A DNA stretch of 64,000 nt from Methanolobus profundi. Lineage in GTDB: Archaea > Halobacteriota > Methanosarcinia > Methanosarcinales > Methanosarcinaceae. A program made the translations under genes and the position numbers. Shown one piece after another: positions 62,490 to 64,000 of the stretch (position 1 is its first letter; each line of letters opens with the position of its first letter). The notes under the pieces are model-generated. The model was not told the DNA's origin. It did not search any database and was given only the letters and a program-made list of their open reading frames with translations. The stretch spans positions 390,374-454,373 of the forward strand of contig NZ_FOUJ01000002.1 in NCBI RefSeq assembly GCF_900114835.1, written 5' to 3'.

Positions 62490-63116
62490 TTGAGAAACAA
62501 TAATATTCCAGTCATTATTCTACTAATTCTGATTATCATAGCACCATCAGGATGTGTCCGGACAGATGCACCAGCATCAGCCATAGATGAAAAACAGGTC
62601 ACTGCAGTCCTTGACGACGGTATCCTGATGGTACCCATAGAAGGGAAGACAGTGAGCATATATAAGCCATTTGATCCGGAGAATGTCACAGAGATCCCGG
62701 CAACTGCTTATTTCTCAGGTACGGTCGACAAGAACAATTCAGTCATTCTTGAAGGAATTATCACCATAGGTGGAGAGAATGAAACTGTCAGGTTGTCAGG
62801 GAATGCAGGAAAAGTGTTCAGTGGATGGAATGTACCTGATGGTGCAAAACCTATCGAGAAGAAAGTGGGCACTACAACTTTAACACGATACGAAGGTGCA
62901 ACTAGGAAATATACAACTTATGTAAATGTGCAGGATGAAAATGGTGAATATGTACTACAAGGACAATTCTTAGAAGATAATCATGGAGGATTTATCGGAA
63001 CCATTGTGAGAGATGGAAAAGAGTGTATAATTGCTCTTCGTGGGAATTCCAGCAGTTTTTGTGAAAATGTCACTCTCATCAACACTACGGAGGCAGAGGA
63101 GGAACTGGAAGCTTGA
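62490..63116 (+). CDS. Predicted lipoprotein
   Basis: TTG 62490 is chosen because AAGGG lies six bases upstream and it yields a clean signal peptide MRNNNIPVIILLILIIIAPS with lipobox Cys at residue 22 (APSGC). The upstream frame to 62442 would place 16 residues before it. The mature part is beta-rich (GKTVSIYKPFDPENVTEIPA, GTTTLTRYEGATRKYTTYVN). No enzyme motif. It follows the second exporter module under its own promoter. Confidence 0.7.
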   Translation: MRNNNIPVIILLILIIIAPSGCVRTDAPASAIDEKQVTAVLDDGILMVPIEGKTVSIYKPFDPENVTEIPATAYFSGTVDKNNSVILEGIITIGGENETVRLSGNAGKVFSGWNVPDGAKPIEKKVGTTTLTRYEGATRKYTTYVNVQDENGEYVLQGQFLEDNHGGFIGTIVRDGKECIIALRGNSSSFCENVTLINTTEAEEELEA

Positions 63117-63202
63117 ACCGATGCAATGTCTATTCGGTGACGTACAAAGAGTAGGGATGATATTTGCAGACCTTTTTGAAGGAAGAACATAGTTAGATCG
63201 GT

Positions 63203-63220
63203 GGCCATAATGAATAAATA
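63203..63220 (+). promoter_or_regulatory. Promoter with GGCCATAAT element and ATAAATA box, copy 4
   Basis: GGCCATAAT (63203-63211) and ATAAATA (63214-63220) keep the 11-nt offset of copies 1-3. No coding gene follows directly; the hairpin RNA at 63240 is the likely transcript. Confidence 0.6.
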
Positions 63221-63239
63221 AGGTCTTTCATATTTTTAC

Positions 63240-63323
63240 GATGTCGAGTGGGGACAACGGAGAGTGGGATCCTATGAGGGACCATAGTATTATGATACCC
63301 ACTCTCCAGCCAACCTAACAGTT
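63240..63323 (+). ncRNA. Candidate small structured RNA with strong hairpin
   Basis: GATGTCGAGTGGGG (63240 on) resembles the 5' end of the leaders (AATGTGGAGTGGGG). After this, GGAGAGTGGG (63259-63268) and CCCACTCTCC (63298-63307) form a perfect 10-bp stem enclosing 29 nt. A smaller hairpin CCAAC/GTTGG (63310-63324) follows, so the unit could be a small RNA with its own terminator, or part of the leader of the gene at 63429. Confidence 0.5.
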
Positions 63324-63332
63324 GGAACTTTT

Positions 63333-63351
63333 GGCCATAAATCCTTAATAA
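63333..63351 (+). promoter_or_regulatory. Promoter element GGCCATAAAT with TTAATAA
   Basis: It has the same order of elements as the others but a 12-nt offset, and lies about 80 nt before the start at 63429. The sequence CCTTAATAA...TTG is shared with the element at 62411. Confidence 0.45.
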
Positions 63352-63428
63352 GTTGATAAATATTTAGTAATTAACCCCGCATAAATATAGAGAGTCTTGT
63401 GGGAACCCAATGTACCAACAGCAAGGTC

Positions 63429-64000
63429 ATGAGCATCCCCCTTTGTGATCAGAGTGAACATGGCCTTGCACCCCTATCCAATTTCCAGACCAAATACATG
63501 CAGATGAATATGGAAAGAGCAGATGATACAGAGAGCGGACCCGATATCAAACAAAAGATACATGTTGATGTTTCCTTTGATACTGCCATGCTGAAAGTAA
63601 TGGTAGCCATGATAGTGGCAACCCTGATACTGTATGCCCTGTGCTTCCGCTCACCTGAATGCAAGATACTTATCTATCTGACCTGGTATGCAGGTTTTAT
63701 TATCCTCCTGCTGAAAGAGCGTACCATAGTAGAGGTCACACCTTACATGATAATCATTCACAGACCCCTTTTCCATCCTCTCATAATAGATAAGCAGAGC
63801 ATAAATGATATGCAGATCAGAAAGAACACGAACTATCCTTTCAGATGGCTACTGTACTCACTTTCATTGATATTGACCGGGTACCTAGCTTACAATTCCT
63901 TCCATGATATTCTGCAAGGAATACAGGGAAGAACTCTCACAGGAGAGATACTTGTTATCCTGTCAGGATCCATATTCGTTTTTCTGATAATAGTCGTCTT
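63429..64000 (+). CDS. Membrane protein, 3' end outside window
   Basis: ATG 63429 follows AAGGT (63423-63427). The frame is open to the window end, about 190 codons. A polar N-terminus (NMERADDTESGPDIKQKIHV) precedes two close membrane helices (LKVMVAMIVATLILYALCF, ILIYLTWYAGFIILLL). A short domain follows (TIVEVTPYMIIIHRPLFHPL, SINDMQIRKNTNYPFR), then two more helices (WLLYSLSLILTGYLAY, EILVILSGSIFVFLIIVV). This resembles PH-like membrane proteins seen repeatedly in Methanosarcina relatives; function unknown. Confidence 0.65.
   Translation, partial: MSIPLCDQSEHGLAPLSNFQTKYMQMNMERADDTESGPDIKQKIHVDVSFDTAMLKVMVAMIVATLILYALCFRSPECKILIYLTWYAGFIILLLKERTIVEVTPYMIIIHRPLFHPLIIDKQSINDMQIRKNTNYPFRWLLYSLSLILTGYLAYNSFHDILQGIQGRTLTGEILVILSGSIFVFLIIVV

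Overview
The window reads as a chromosomal segment of a methanogenic archaeon, most likely of the family Methanosarcinaceae (a Methanolobus- or Methanococcoides-like genome is my best guess). Archaeal markers are TiaS, Nob1, GfcR, a RecJ-like DHH protein with OB folds, KaiC/RAD55-type ATPases and TATA-box promoters, several placed for leaderless messages. A tetrahydrofolate gene set (purN, glyA, folD, a pterin-binding protein, a MetV-like protein) points to Methanosarcinales rather than other methanogens. No rRNA, tRNA or CRISPR array was found. Layout: 0-3.6 kb holds two paralogous membrane-anchored multidomain proteins; the first is cut by the window edge and split by an apparent one-base slip in an A-run, and its 3' half ends in a domain that looks like an archaellin. 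3.6-8.5 kb is a defence-like block: Vsr endonuclease, cytosine-5 DNA methyltransferase, a candidate restriction enzyme, and a Fic protein whose promoter is bracketed by a dyad repeat. 8.5-12.5 kb carries a methyltransferase, a UDP-sugar dehydrogenase and pilin-like secreted proteins. 12.5-27.3 kb is an integrated mobile island: tyrosine integrase, serine recombinase, an integrase remnant, AbrB-type regulators, a plasmid-type helicase with nearby iteron-like repeats, a winged-helix protein with a duplicated promoter, membrane paralogs, and several duplicated gene scraps that show recent rearrangement. 27.3-47.8 kb is ordinary core genome: hisH with an AIR-synthase-like gene, the slipin/NfeD pair, DHH nuclease-like protein, gfcR, nob1, two KaiC-like ATPases, nadE, tiaS, a histidine kinase, an archaeal HTH regulator, and the one-carbon cluster purN-glyA-folD-folP-like-metV-like. 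47.8-64 kb is an accessory secretion region: two ABC-2 type exporters (each an ATPase with permeases), a signal-peptide beta-propeller protein, a NEW3-domain protein, a HExxH secreted metalloprotease, two tandem PepSY-type proteins, lipoproteins and small membrane proteins. Two transcription units here start with the same promoter motif and an almost identical 112-nt leader. The first 42 nt are identical, later differences preserve pairing, and the 3' part can form alternative helices, one of which covers the ribosome binding site in both copies although the paired sequences differ. A third, decayed leader lies between the two exporter modules. I regard this leader RNA, with its shared GGCCATAAT promoter element and the secretion/protease genes it precedes, as the best candidate for an undescribed regulatory system in the window.
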